Shown here piece after piece: positions 9,796-18,064 of a stretch of DNA of 64,000 nt; positions within the stretch are counted from its first letter, which is position 1; every line of letters begins with the position of its first letter. The notes beneath the pieces were generated by a model, which saw only the letters and a program-made list of their open reading frames with translations, was not told where the DNA came from and searched no databases. Origin of the DNA: Bodonicaedibacter sp963693005 (lineage in GTDB: Bacteria > Pseudomonadota > Alphaproteobacteria > UBA6184). The stretch lies in assembly GCA_963693005.1 (NCBI GenBank), contig OY843726.1:372001-436000 (forward strand), read 5' to 3'. The position numbers and the translations under genes were made by a program.

Positions 9796-11301
9796 CTAGG
9801 CAGTTTGCTTTGGTTTTCTATGCTTAAAAAATGATGGCTTATCCGCTCGCTGATTACTGCTATTACCAAATGCACGCTTTTTCTTTGAAAAGTCTGCATT
9901 GTTTGGGCGATCCGAACGGTTAGGACGGTCTGAATTATACGAACGCTCCGAACGCTCAGAGTTAGATGAACGGTCCGAACGGTTAGGACGGTCTGAATTA
10001 TACGAACGCTCCGAACGCTCAGAGTTAGATGAACGGTCCGAACGGTTAGGACGGTCTGAATTATACGAACGCTCCGAACGCTCAGAGTTAGATGAACGGT
10101 CCGAACGGTTAGGACGGTCTGAATTACCTTGATAACCCTTTTTCTTGAATCCAAATGATTTTCCCGAGCGATTTCTACCCTGGGGCCTACTTTCGTTTGA
10201 ACGATCAGATGGTTTCGCATTTGGGTCTAGCAAACGTTCAATCGCTTTCCATTTTCCACCATCTGCCGGCGTTACAAAACATAAAGCCGAACCTTCAGCG
10301 CCTGCACGTGCAGTACGTCCAATTCGGTGCACATAGTCTTCTGCACACTGTGGCAAATCATAGTTAATCACATGCTCAATATGGGGGATATCCAACCCAC
10401 GGGCAGCCACATCTGTTGCAACTAATACACGAAACTTTTCTTTTCGAAATGCAGCAATCACTCTGTCACGTTTTGTCTGGCGTAAATCACCGTGAATTGC
10501 ATCAGCTTTAAATCCATTTTTATCTAACTTAGATGCCATACGTTCAGTGCTATATTTTGTTTTCATAAACATAATTACACTGCCCGTGCGATCATTCAAT
10601 TGCGTCAACAAGTGATCATATTTATCTTTCTCTGCCGTGCGCACAACCTCTTGCTTAATATTCGCAGCAACAGCAGATGTCTGACCAACTGCAATACGCA
10701 CTGGGTCATTCAAATACTTTTTAGAAATCTTTTGAATGTTACTTGGTAAAGTTGCAGAAAACAACATTGTCTGTCGTTTTTCTGGCAAATACTTTAATAT
10801 CTCTTCAATCTGAATGCTAAAGCCCATATCTAACATACGGTCTGTTTCATCTAGCACCAAAAACTGTGTGTCTGATAACTTTAACGTTCCACGGTCCAAA
10901 TGATCATTAATTCGCCCTGGGGTCCCAACAATCAAACGTGGTTTTTTTCGCAACGCTTGCAACTGTTTGCCCATAGAATCACCCCCAATCAAAACTGCGG
11001 TGTTAATCTTTGATTTTCGGCCTAAAAAATTCTGAAGCTGCTGCATAACTTGTACTGCCAACTCACGTGTTGGAGTCATTACTAACGCAGTTCCATGAGG
11101 AGAAGTTAACAACTTCGTCACCAAAGGAATTCCAAACGCTCCCGTTTTACCAGTTCCCGTTTGAGCAGAGCCTAAAATGTCTCTACCTTCTAGTGCAGCT
11201 GGAATTGCTTCAACTTGAATGGGTGTTGGCGTGTGAAACTGTAAGTGTGTTAACGTATGTAATAATGATTCAGGCAAGTTAAAGGATTCGAAATTTTTCA
11301 T
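9796..11301 (-). CDS. DEAD-box RNA helicase, RhlE-like, with Arg/Ser-rich repeat tail
   Basis: 501 aa. Residues ~1-375 carry the RecA-like pair: Q motif 'FNLPESLL...TPIQ', Walker A AQTGTGKTG, 'PTRELAVQ', DETD in place of DEAD, SAT, 'VATDVAARGLDIP', and HRIGRTAR. The C-terminal ~125 residues are a basic, disordered tail built from a 21-residue unit rich in Ser, Arg, Asn and Asp. It unwinds RNA duplexes, probably in ribosome assembly or cold adaptation. The first ATG fits the family start. The leader of ~300 bp upstream may hold cold-type regulation, but I cannot show it. Confidence 0.92.
   Translation of the reverse strand: MKNFESFNLPESLLHTLTHLQFHTPTPIQVEAIPAALEGRDILGSAQTGTGKTGAFGIPLVTKLLTSPHGTALVMTPTRELAVQVMQQLQNFLGRKSKINTAVLIGGDSMGKQLQALRKKPRLIVGTPGRINDHLDRGTLKLSDTQFLVLDETDRMLDMGFSIQIEEILKYLPEKRQTMLFSATLPSNIQKISKKYLNDPVRIAVGQTSAVAANIKQEVVRTAEKDKYDHLLTQLNDRTGSVIMFMKTKYSTERMASKLDKNGFKADAIHGDLRQTKRDRVIAAFRKEKFRVLVATDVAARGLDIPHIEHVINYDLPQCAEDYVHRIGRTARAGAEGSALCFVTPADGGKWKAIERLLDPNAKPSDRSNESRPQGRNRSGKSFGFKKKGYQGNSDRPNRSDRSSNSERSERSYNSDRPNRSDRSSNSERSERSYNSDRPNRSDRSSNSERSERSYNSDRPNRSDRPNNADFSKKKRAFGNSSNQRADKPSFFKHRKPKQTA
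9914..10126 (-). repeat. 63-bp in-gene tandem repeat (about 3.4 units)
   Basis: Units begin at 9914, 9977, 10040 and 10103 (last one partial) and look identical base for base. Each encodes 21 residues of the helicase tail, so unit-number changes keep the frame. Near-identity means recent expansion or homogenisation. Confidence 0.95.
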
Positions 11302-11602
11302 AAAATATTTCCTACAAATAGTTGATTAAATAAAAGAGCTATTCTCCGCACAAAGAACTGTCGGGTATACTCTTGCTCAACTGTGAAGGATCAATATTAA
11401 ATGAATGATCATCAATTTCCCTAGATGGGAAATGGCCTTTGTGAGGCTACTGTGGGTCAGAGTATTTAGAAAACTCAAGCGAACCCTACACCACTGCTGA
11501 CAAAAAAGCAACAAATCTTTAACTGCAACCTAGATTTCCTTGACACCTCAATTAAGTTAGCGGCATATTCACTTCATCTAATCTAACCCATAAAGTACCA
11601 AC
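11302..11602. other. Intergenic region between divergent genes, no gene seen
   Basis: 301 bp between the helicase and the MFS exporter, which are transcribed apart, so both promoters should be here. There is a short perfect stem ATTTCCC/GGGAAAT around 11424-11442 with no T-run. I could not pick out a convincing promoter or RNA gene. Confidence 0.5.
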
Positions 11603-12757
11603 ATGTTGTTTGTCACCGTATTAGTTATAATCTTACTTGCCGGCGCCGAAGTTGACCTCTTCATCCCCAGTTTTCCCGACTTAATAAGACAATACAACCT
11701 TTCCCCCGCACTTGTACAACTCACCGTTAGTGTTAACTTCCTAAGCTATTGCATTACCTCCCTTTTTGTTGGCAGCATGGGTGATCGATTCGGACGAAGG
11801 CCCGTCATCATCTATAGCCTCCTAATTTTTATACTTGGCAGCATTTTCTGCGCATTCGCACCATCTTTCCCATTACTAGTCGCCGGACGCTTCTTTCAAG
11901 GTATTGGTATGGCCGGCCCAGCCGTTCTTGGTTACGTTGTGATTGCCGATACAGTCCCGGCAGAAAAACAACCCGGCCTTTTAGGTGGATTAAATGGTAT
12001 GGTCACCCTCGCTATGGCTGTTGCTCCCATCATTGGCAGCTACATTAATATCGCGTTTGGATGGCGAGGAAACTTCATTGCGCTACTCATTCTATCAATC
12101 ATTGCCTTGCTAATGGCAGTATTGTTTGTACCCAACACCGTAAAACCAAACCCAAATATCTCACTTAGCCTCAAAGGATACCTCCCCCTACTTCAGTCTT
12201 GGAAATACATGCGGATTTTTCTAATTATTTGCTTACCTGCAACTTCCTACTGGGTCTTTATCGCAATGGGTCCCATCGTATACATGGAGGGTTTAGATGT
12301 CCCTATTGAACACTTTGGTTACTACCAAGGCGCAATCGCCGGAACATTTTCTATTGTTAGCATTCTTAGTCTATTTATTTTAGGCCGATATTCTCATGCT
12401 GCCTGCTTAAATATAGGTTTGTGGCTGATGTTTGCCGGAGCAACAGTTGTGCTTATTGTTGGGGTATTTATACCCGATCACCCTTGCTTAATTACTGCCG
12501 CAATGTGCTTATATGCACTTCCAATTGTATTTCCCATGAACATCTTATATCCCAAATCCTTAGATACCGTTCCAAACTCAAAAGCGCGCGCTGCGGCAAT
12601 GATCAACTTTGGCCGCCTTGCATTTTCAGCCATTGGTGTTGAACTTGTCAGCTTCTTCTACACTGGTTACTTTATGCCCGTTTCTATTCTCATTTTTTTA
12701 TGTGCTTTTGGAGCGATCCTACTACGAAAAAACAACTTGCTTTCAACTTCCTCTTGA
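11603..12757 (+). CDS. MFS drug-resistance transporter, Bcr/CflA type
   Basis: 384 aa, ~12 TM segments. TM1 has the Bcr/CflA hallmark 'DLFIPSFPDL', the A-like motif is 'GSMGDRFGRRPVI', and motif C-like 'GPAVLGYVVIAD' follows. Family members export chloramphenicol, bicyclomycin or metabolites by proton antiport; the real substrate is open. The C-terminal half has the expected second TM bundle. It is followed 57 bp downstream by the exported GNAT-like gene, possibly co-transcribed. Confidence 0.85.
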   Translation: MLFVTVLVIILLAGAEVDLFIPSFPDLIRQYNLSPALVQLTVSVNFLSYCITSLFVGSMGDRFGRRPVIIYSLLIFILGSIFCAFAPSFPLLVAGRFFQGIGMAGPAVLGYVVIADTVPAEKQPGLLGGLNGMVTLAMAVAPIIGSYINIAFGWRGNFIALLILSIIALLMAVLFVPNTVKPNPNISLSLKGYLPLLQSWKYMRIFLIICLPATSYWVFIAMGPIVYMEGLDVPIEHFGYYQGAIAGTFSIVSILSLFILGRYSHAACLNIGLWLMFAGATVVLIVGVFIPDHPCLITAAMCLYALPIVFPMNILYPKSLDTVPNSKARAAAMINFGRLAFSAIGVELVSFFYTGYFMPVSILIFLCAFGAILLRKNNLLSTSS

Positions 12758-12814
12758 CATTACTACCCACCCTGCCTATTTCTAAAATAGATTCAACAAC
12801 TAAAGGAGTTCACA

Positions 12815-13657
12815 ATGCGATTATTAATTTCCTGTTGTACTATTTTAACGCTAGGGTTGCCTACATTAAATGCCATAATTTTACCTAAAGAAGCAGAAGA
12901 TATAGCGACTTCAGCCGGCTTAACGCTTATTATGGGCCAAGAACTCTCTGACTTTCAAGGCCTAGACCTTGGTAACGGCATCACGGCCACTTCCGTTCAA
13001 AATACAAATGAAGAACAATCATTCTATACAGAGCTTTTTGGAAGCCCAGAAGCTACAAAACATTATGCAGATGGAAACCCCATTGCCGCCAAAACAGTCC
13101 TGGATGGGTTACAGCGCAGATCGACCAAATGGGCCATCAGCCCCTGGTCATCTTTTACCGTTCATCATAATGGTCAAATGATCGAGCGAATGACTGCAGG
13201 CCATGCACTGTTTGACGACGAAGGTCCAGGCGTTTCAGAAATAGAGGCCATATGGATACCACACAAAGACACCACTCAAATAATGCTCGCTGCGGCTCCC
13301 GCACTTATTCAATGGGCTTATTTTATTCAACAGCTTGGGGAAAAAGATCTTTTAGATAAAAAAATAACAAACCTAAGCGGAGCTCCCGTATCAAAACTCA
13401 TGAGCACAACCTCTGCAGACCATAGCTTTATGATTAAAATGCTAGAAGCAACTGGCTTCAAACCTAAAACTGAAAAAGCAACACCTTCCCGGCACGAGGG
13501 GGCTGAAAAGCTTTACTATGAACTATCCATGAATTTTGAAACCAATCAAACTTTCATGTCATTTCTACAGCAAATAAAACAATCCGTTCAGACTCTTGAA
13601 TCAGACCTTTTGAAAGAACGTGAAACACGGCAAACCGATCCTGCCGAAGCACAATAA
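12815..13657 (+). CDS. Exported protein with GNAT-acetyltransferase-like core
   Basis: 280 aa with a signal peptide (MRLLISCCTILTLGLPTLNA). The AAAGGAG 5-6 bases before the ATG supports the start. The mature part reads like the RimJ/RimL branch of GNAT: 'FYTELFGSPEATKHYADGNPI', then 'W...SSFTVHHNGQMIERMTAGHAL', 'EIEAIWIPH', and a closing 'FMIKMLEATGFKPK' that matches the GNAT beta6 region (N..mi+mLeklGF). The pyrophosphate loop (Q/RxxGxG/A) is not obvious, so catalysis is doubtful. The C-terminal ~40 residues form a charged helix. An acetyltransferase fold with an export signal is unusual. Confidence 0.55.
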   Translation: MRLLISCCTILTLGLPTLNAIILPKEAEDIATSAGLTLIMGQELSDFQGLDLGNGITATSVQNTNEEQSFYTELFGSPEATKHYADGNPIAAKTVLDGLQRRSTKWAISPWSSFTVHHNGQMIERMTAGHALFDDEGPGVSEIEAIWIPHKDTTQIMLAAAPALIQWAYFIQQLGEKDLLDKKITNLSGAPVSKLMSTTSADHSFMIKMLEATGFKPKTEKATPSRHEGAEKLYYELSMNFETNQTFMSFLQQIKQSVQTLESDLLKERETRQTDPAEAQ

Positions 13658-13662
13658 ATCAA

Positions 13663-13682
13663 CGCCCCCCAATCGGGGGGGG
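13663..13682. terminator. GC-rich hairpin between convergent genes
   Basis: CCCCCC-AATC-GGGGGG lies between the stop codons of the GNAT-like gene and the ABC-F gene. Strong stem but only a weak T-tract on either strand; probably shared by both. Confidence 0.55.
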
Positions 13683-13683
13683 T

Positions 13684-15111
13684 CTATTTCTCTACCAAAC
13701 CACCGCCCTCTATCACGTAGGTCTTGCTAACACCAATCGCTTCCAAAAAATCAGCATCGTGAGATATCAGCAGCATTGCTCCCGGATACTCACGCAAAAC
13801 ATCAATCACATGCTGCCGAGTCTCTAAATCCAAATTATTATTCACCTCATCCAATAGCAGTAATTTAGGCACGCGCGCTGCAATTTTTGCCAACGACACT
13901 CTCACTAGCTCACCTCCAGACAAATGTTTTAATTTATATGCAACCTCTTCATTTGTACGAAACAAAAATGCATTCAAATGCCGTCTAACCTCTGCATGAG
14001 AACTTTCCACCATCACTTCGGCTATCACTTCAAACACGGTTTTTTCTGGTGACAATCTTCCATAATGCTGATCTAAACTCCCAATATCTTCTAGCTTAGG
14101 CATCGTCCAATCACCCAATCGCCGCACATTACGTTCATCTAAAATCGCTTTCATCAATGTCGATTTTCCACTACCGTTATTTCCAACTATCGCCACACGC
14201 TCATTTACCAACAACGACAAATAAACACCCTCTAAAATAACACGCTCTCCATATCTAACCACACCCTCTCTAATGTTCAAAATCACACCGTCGCCCACAG
14301 CTTTTCCTAAAATAGAAAACGTAGGTTTCAATTCATCCGGACGCCGCAACTCTGATAGTCTGTCCATCACATCACGACGCCCCTTCTGAATATTCGCCTT
14401 CTTTTGGCCCGATGTTTCCTGCGCCCGCCCTGCCTTTGCTTTACTCACCACAGTTGGCCACTTCTTCTGATCAATGCTTTTTTGTCCCTTAGCCTTACTC
14501 TTCGACGCCCGCGCCTGCTCCTTCATCAAAGACTCATGCCCAGATTTTTTCTCACTCGATAACGCCGACAACTCACTTTCTAACAATCGTCGCCTATCCA
14601 AGCGTTCGTGCATATAGTGATCATAATTTCCAGAAAATACCTCCACTTTTCCTCCCTCAATATTCCACAACGTATCCACACAGGTGCGCAACACCTCCGG
14701 GTCATGCGTCACAAGTATTAAGGTCCCAGAAAACTTTTGTAACATTCGCATTAAACTGCGGCGATTTGTAATATCCAAGTGATTAGTAGGTTCATCCAGC
14801 ATCAATATATTGGGCGCATCTCTCAATGCGCTGCTTAGCCTCTGATTAAAGTGCTCGCCTCCACTACTTGCATCTGGATTCAAAATAACTTGCGGCACAT
14901 AGCCAAAAACACAGTCTTTCTTATATTCAACCCGGCCAAATGTCTGAGCAATTTCGCCGGTTATCAGCTTAAGTAACGATGATTTTCCTGAACCATTTCG
15001 GCCAATAATGGCAATACGCTGCCCCGAATGAATCTCGGTTGAAAAATCCTCAAAGCATACTTTTTCGGAAAATGATAATGATAAATCACGAATAAAAATT
15101 GGGGAATGCAT
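13684..15111 (-). CDS. ABC-F family ATPase (ribosome-associated, possible resistance factor)
   Basis: 475 aa, two ABC domains and no TM segments. First domain: Walker A GRNGSGKS, a signature region reduced to 'SSGGEHFNQRLSSAL', Walker B 'ILMLDEPTNHLD'. A Lys/Ala-rich linker (~190-250) follows. Second domain: GNNGSGKS, LSGGELVRVSLA, and 'LLLLDEVNNNLD', where EPTNHLD is altered. ABC-F proteins act at the ribosomal E site; some protect against antibiotics. At 475 aa it is shorter than Uup/EttA types (~540-640) and closer to resistance-type ABC-Fs. The upstream leader (15115-15273) supports antibiotic-responsive control. The start is ATG 15111 or 15114. Confidence 0.85.
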   Translation of the reverse strand: MHSPIFIRDLSLSFSEKVCFEDFSTEIHSGQRIAIIGRNGSGKSSLLKLITGEIAQTFGRVEYKKDCVFGYVPQVILNPDASSGGEHFNQRLSSALRDAPNILMLDEPTNHLDITNRRSLMRMLQKFSGTLILVTHDPEVLRTCVDTLWNIEGGKVEVFSGNYDHYMHERLDRRRLLESELSALSSEKKSGHESLMKEQARASKSKAKGQKSIDQKKWPTVVSKAKAGRAQETSGQKKANIQKGRRDVMDRLSELRRPDELKPTFSILGKAVGDGVILNIREGVVRYGERVILEGVYLSLLVNERVAIVGNNGSGKSTLMKAILDERNVRRLGDWTMPKLEDIGSLDQHYGRLSPEKTVFEVIAEVMVESSHAEVRRHLNAFLFRTNEEVAYKLKHLSGGELVRVSLAKIAARVPKLLLLDEVNNNLDLETRQHVIDVLREYPGAMLLISHDADFLEAIGVSKTYVIEGGGLVEK

Positions 15112-15142
15112 CATAAAACTCTCTTAAATTAATAGGAAACAA

Positions 15143-15222
15143 AACCACTGCATAGTGGTTAACGTTGTGCCCTCATGGGCCTAATTTAAGATTTTTTGTT
15201 CATGTGCCTGCGGCTCCTGCAT
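15143..15222 (-). promoter_or_regulatory. Attenuator-like leader with short ORF and two hairpins
   Basis: On the minus strand a 13-codon ORF (15222-15181, MQEPQAHEQKILN) ends exactly where hairpin 1 begins (GCCC-TCAT-GGGC, 15180-15169). Hairpin 2 is AACCACT-ATGC-AGTGGTT (15160-15143) followed by TTTTGTTT, a terminator-like end. A shorter alternative frame (15203-15186, MNKKS) overlaps. The order of leader peptide, hairpin and terminator before an ABC-F gene matches ribosome-mediated attenuation known for resistance ABC-Fs. No function is proven. Confidence 0.55.
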
Positions 15223-15245
15223 ACAATACAACTAGCGTGTATATT

Positions 15246-15273
15246 AGTATAGGTCACCCTTCAAAACTGTCAA
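15246..15273 (-). promoter_or_regulatory. Sigma70-type promoter of the ABC-F gene
   Basis: On the minus strand, TTGACA (15273-15268), a 16-bp spacer, then TATACT (15251-15246). Transcription would start near 15239, giving a leader of ~125 nt before the ABC-F start codon. Confidence 0.75.
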
Positions 15274-15397
15274 GTCTAAGAACTGTTTCTGACTGGTAAT
15301 GGTTAGCTATTACTAATCAAAAATTTGACTATAAAACTAACGCACCTTATTAAAAATTCTCTTATGCCGATCTCTTAAATACTCTTTAAATTAAACA

Positions 15398-15428
15398 CAA
15401 GAACTAGGGGTTTTACCCCCCTTTCTTG
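15398..15428 (-). terminator. Terminator of the Nudix gene
   Basis: On the minus strand an outer stem CAAGAA/TTCTTG and an inner stem GGGG/CCCC, then TGTTTAATTT. It lies ~25 bases after the Nudix stop codon. Confidence 0.6.
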
Positions 15429-15450
15429 TACAAAAAATTTCGTCTGTCGT

Positions 15451-16083
15451 TTAACTAAAGTTAACCACCATTTTGCGACCTTTATCTTCAAAGTCTTCTT
15501 TAATTAACTGACGAGGCAACGTGCTAAAATTATCTAAAAAATGCTGAAGAAACAGCAAGTGTGATGGGAACAGGGTCTCCAGACCTTCACCTTTACGCGC
15601 ATCAGCTAACGAGAACCAATGCACAGAACTTAAAAAGTCTGGGTTAGCTACCGGTGCAGAACTGTCCTCAGAAATTACTCCTGCAAAAAACGAACAAATG
15701 TCATTCGCACCCTCATCATTTGCGTGTGTACGTTGCCAATGTCCTAACGGAATTGTTTCGCCTATCACTGAGCCTGTTTTTTCCTGTATTTTTCGTGCAA
15801 ACGTTTCATGAGGCAACTCACCTTTTTGCTGAGCTCCACCCACAAAGTTTAAATCATCAGGCCAGCGGGTATCTATTGCCAACATAATCTCTTTTTTCTC
15901 ACCCTCTCCACGAACCAGAAAACCATATCCACCGCCAATAGACGTCAATGCAGATGCCGTTACAGCCTCTCTCACTGGCTGTTCAGGTTCAGATGTCGCT
16001 CCTGATTCTGTCAAGTCTGCCGCACTAACTAAAGACGACGCCATAATAATGCTAGATATCCAGCTAAATAATACGTTTCTCAT
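15451..16083 (-). CDS. Exported Nudix-like hydrolase with degenerate Nudix box
   Basis: 210 aa. An N-terminal signal peptide (MRNVLFSWISSIIMASSLVSA) precedes a Nudix fold: 'GFLVRGEGEKKEIMLAIDTRW', then the box 'GGAQQKGELPHETFARKIQEKTGS'. The spacing follows GX5EX7REUXEEXGU, but RE is RK and EE is EK, so one metal-binding Glu is replaced. Nudix enzymes hydrolyse nucleoside diphosphate derivatives in the cytosol; an exported copy suggests a periplasmic or host target, or a non-catalytic role. The ATG at 16083 has a strong GGAGAAGGAG upstream; longer starts do not. Confidence 0.7.
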   Translation of the reverse strand: MRNVLFSWISSIIMASSLVSAADLTESGATSEPEQPVREAVTASALTSIGGGYGFLVRGEGEKKEIMLAIDTRWPDDLNFVGGAQQKGELPHETFARKIQEKTGSVIGETIPLGHWQRTHANDEGANDICSFFAGVISEDSSAPVANPDFLSSVHWFSLADARKGEGLETLFPSHLLFLQHFLDNFSTLPRQLIKEDFEDKGRKMVVNFS

Positions 16084-16222
16084 ATACACTCCTTCTCCTT
16101 TTAAAGTTACTTGCATGGTTAACTATCCACACTCTAAAAGATATAGGAGTATATACACTCTATTTCAAGTATTTAATCACCTATAAAGCTCTTCTCCTCA
16201 AGAGCAAGAAATTATCTTCAAT

Positions 16223-16804
16223 TTATACTGAAAACGCACGAACTGTTTCCTTAATCACCATACGAATATAAATCTCTTTTTTCAGTGCTTCATGCTGTGT
16301 AAACAAATCAAATGTATTTAGCAACACCCCTTGAATCAAACTATGTAGATGCAATGCAATTAAACTTGCTGGATATTCATTTTTTACTTCTCCCACCTGT
16401 TGTAGCCTTTTAATTGTATCTGCCCAACGCGTTGGTGATAACGGATGACTAGCTTGAAAATTATCAGCAGCTTCAAGTCCTTGCCATTGAATCAAGCGCA
16501 GTAGTTTTGGATGCTGCTTGTATAGATCTATTCTATGATATACAACCGTCTCTACAAATTCGCAAAAGGTTTTAGACGTTTTTCCTACAGACTCTTCAGG
16601 TATTAAATCTAACAACTCATTCTTTGCCTTCTGCCACAAATCCTTTTTATTACCAACGTGGTGATAAATTAAACTCTGGTTCACTCCTGCTTTTTTTGCA
16701 ATGTCACTAATTGCTGCACCAGAAAATCCTTTTTCTACAAACACATCGATTGCTGCTTGCACAAGCTTGTTTTTTGTCGATATCACTCTTTGTTTTAGCT
16801 CCAA
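16223..16804 (-). CDS. TetR-family transcriptional regulator
   Basis: 193 aa. The N-terminal HTH (~10-55) has the classic 'AAIDVFVEKGFSGAAISDIAKKAGVNQSLIYHHVGNKKDLW'. The C-terminal ligand domain is helical. It is divergent from the EamA-type transporter at 16929 and operator-like palindromes lie between them, so it probably represses the transporter and itself. The start is uncertain: TTG at 16804 or GTG at 16786. Confidence 0.88.
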   Translation of the reverse strand: MELKQRVISTKNKLVQAAIDVFVEKGFSGAAISDIAKKAGVNQSLIYHHVGNKKDLWQKAKNELLDLIPEESVGKTSKTFCEFVETVVYHRIDLYKQHPKLLRLIQWQGLEAADNFQASHPLSPTRWADTIKRLQQVGEVKNEYPASLIALHLHSLIQGVLLNTFDLFTQHEALKKEIYIRMVIKETVRAFSV

Positions 16805-16816
16805 TTATTTTTACGT

Positions 16817-16868
16817 TGAACGATCATTCAGTTTTTGTTAGTGTCTAACAGAGTTGAATGAACGTTCA
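16817..16868. promoter_or_regulatory. TetR-type operators in the tetR/EamA intergenic region
   Basis: Two related sites: TGAACGATCATTCA (16817-16830, imperfect) and TGAACGTTCA (16859-16868, perfect, inside the longer TTGAATGAACGTTCAATTC). Between them TGTTAG-TGT-CTAACA (16836-16850) is a third perfect inverted repeat. The TGAAnnnnTTCA form is common for TetR-family sites. Confidence 0.6.
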
Positions 16869-16928
16869 ATTCAATTTATAAAAATACTGTTTACAAGTCA
16901 ATTACTCCCTAAATAAACCGAGTTGATA

Positions 16929-17837
16929 ATGCACAAAATGCCGCCCACTCACATTGCTATTGCTGTTTTAGGCTCTTTCTTTCTAAGCCTAAATGTCATT
17001 GTTATTAAATCCGGAATGAATCACTTTCCTCCCTTCTTATTTGCAACTCTCCGCTTTCTAAGCATTGCACCATTTGCGTTTTTCTTACCTCGTCCCACAG
17101 TTTCTTTCATCGCCCTCATCAAAATTTCTATGTGTTGGGGAGTCATTTACCTTGGGGGATTAACGCTTGCATTGTCTCTTGGTGTTTCTGCTGGAATAGC
17201 CACTATAATCACTCAAATCAGCACATTTATAGGGTTCTTTCTCTCTTGGAAAGTATTCAATGATCGCCCCAATTTTGATAGAATTTTGGGTGCGTTTGTC
17301 GGATTTTTGGGTGTTTGTTTAATTTGCACCTCAACCCTAGCTCAAAACCATACCCTAGGAATGCTCAGTTTGCTCGTTTGCGCCTTCAGTTTTGCTCTTG
17401 GAGCAGTATTTGTTAAACAAGCCCAAGCCCCCCCCCTTGCTCTCAATATTTGGATCAATGCTGTTAGTGTCTTTCCTATGTTTTGCATTTCATTTGTTAC
17501 TAACGAACCTATTGTTACCCCTATAGTTACTGCCTCTATTCAAGATTGGGGAGGCGTACTGTTTACGGGGTGGTGCTCAACTTTTCTCGGGGGAATGTGC
17601 TTGTTATTTATACTTAGCAAATATAGCTTAACCGTTGCAATGCCCTTCCGATTACTCATTCCATTATTTGGAGTGGTGCTCGCTTATTTTTTATTGGGAG
17701 AAATGCACTCTTTCATAACCTGGATGGGCAGTTTCATTGTGGTATTGGGGCTATCCCTACCTTATTTTATAGACCTAATGCGTCAGCCGCTCCCATTGAA
17801 GAATAGCAAGAAAAAAATCAGCTCCCTCATTCACTAG
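16929..17837 (+). CDS. EamA/DMT-family transporter
   Basis: 302 aa with about ten TM segments in two EamA repeats. N-terminal 'HIAIAVLGSFFLSLNVIVIKSGMNHFPPFLFATLRFL' is a typical EamA start. Related to the YdcZ/EamA amino-acid and metabolite exporters; substrate unknown. The ATG at 16929 is preferred to the TTG at 16923. Divergent from the TetR gene, which is the likely regulator. Confidence 0.85.
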   Translation: MHKMPPTHIAIAVLGSFFLSLNVIVIKSGMNHFPPFLFATLRFLSIAPFAFFLPRPTVSFIALIKISMCWGVIYLGGLTLALSLGVSAGIATIITQISTFIGFFLSWKVFNDRPNFDRILGAFVGFLGVCLICTSTLAQNHTLGMLSLLVCAFSFALGAVFVKQAQAPPLALNIWINAVSVFPMFCISFVTNEPIVTPIVTASIQDWGGVLFTGWCSTFLGGMCLLFILSKYSLTVAMPFRLLIPLFGVVLAYFLLGEMHSFITWMGSFIVVLGLSLPYFIDLMRQPLPLKNSKKKISSLIH

Positions 17838-17895
17838 CTTAATTTCGCAATTGACAAGGTTGGGTAGAACGCGCTACAACAGTCTTATTCACGCA

Positions 17896-17987
<92 letters not shown>

Positions 17988-18064
17988 TATTTTTTTTTCA
18001 CAATCCGAATATTTTCAAAACTTTAAACGCTAAATCAATTAAGCATTAAGTAAATTTGCTGATA

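Noticed and set aside
9914..10126. Direct repeats resembling a CRISPR array
   Set aside because: Units are contiguous with no spacers, are in frame, and encode the helicase tail.
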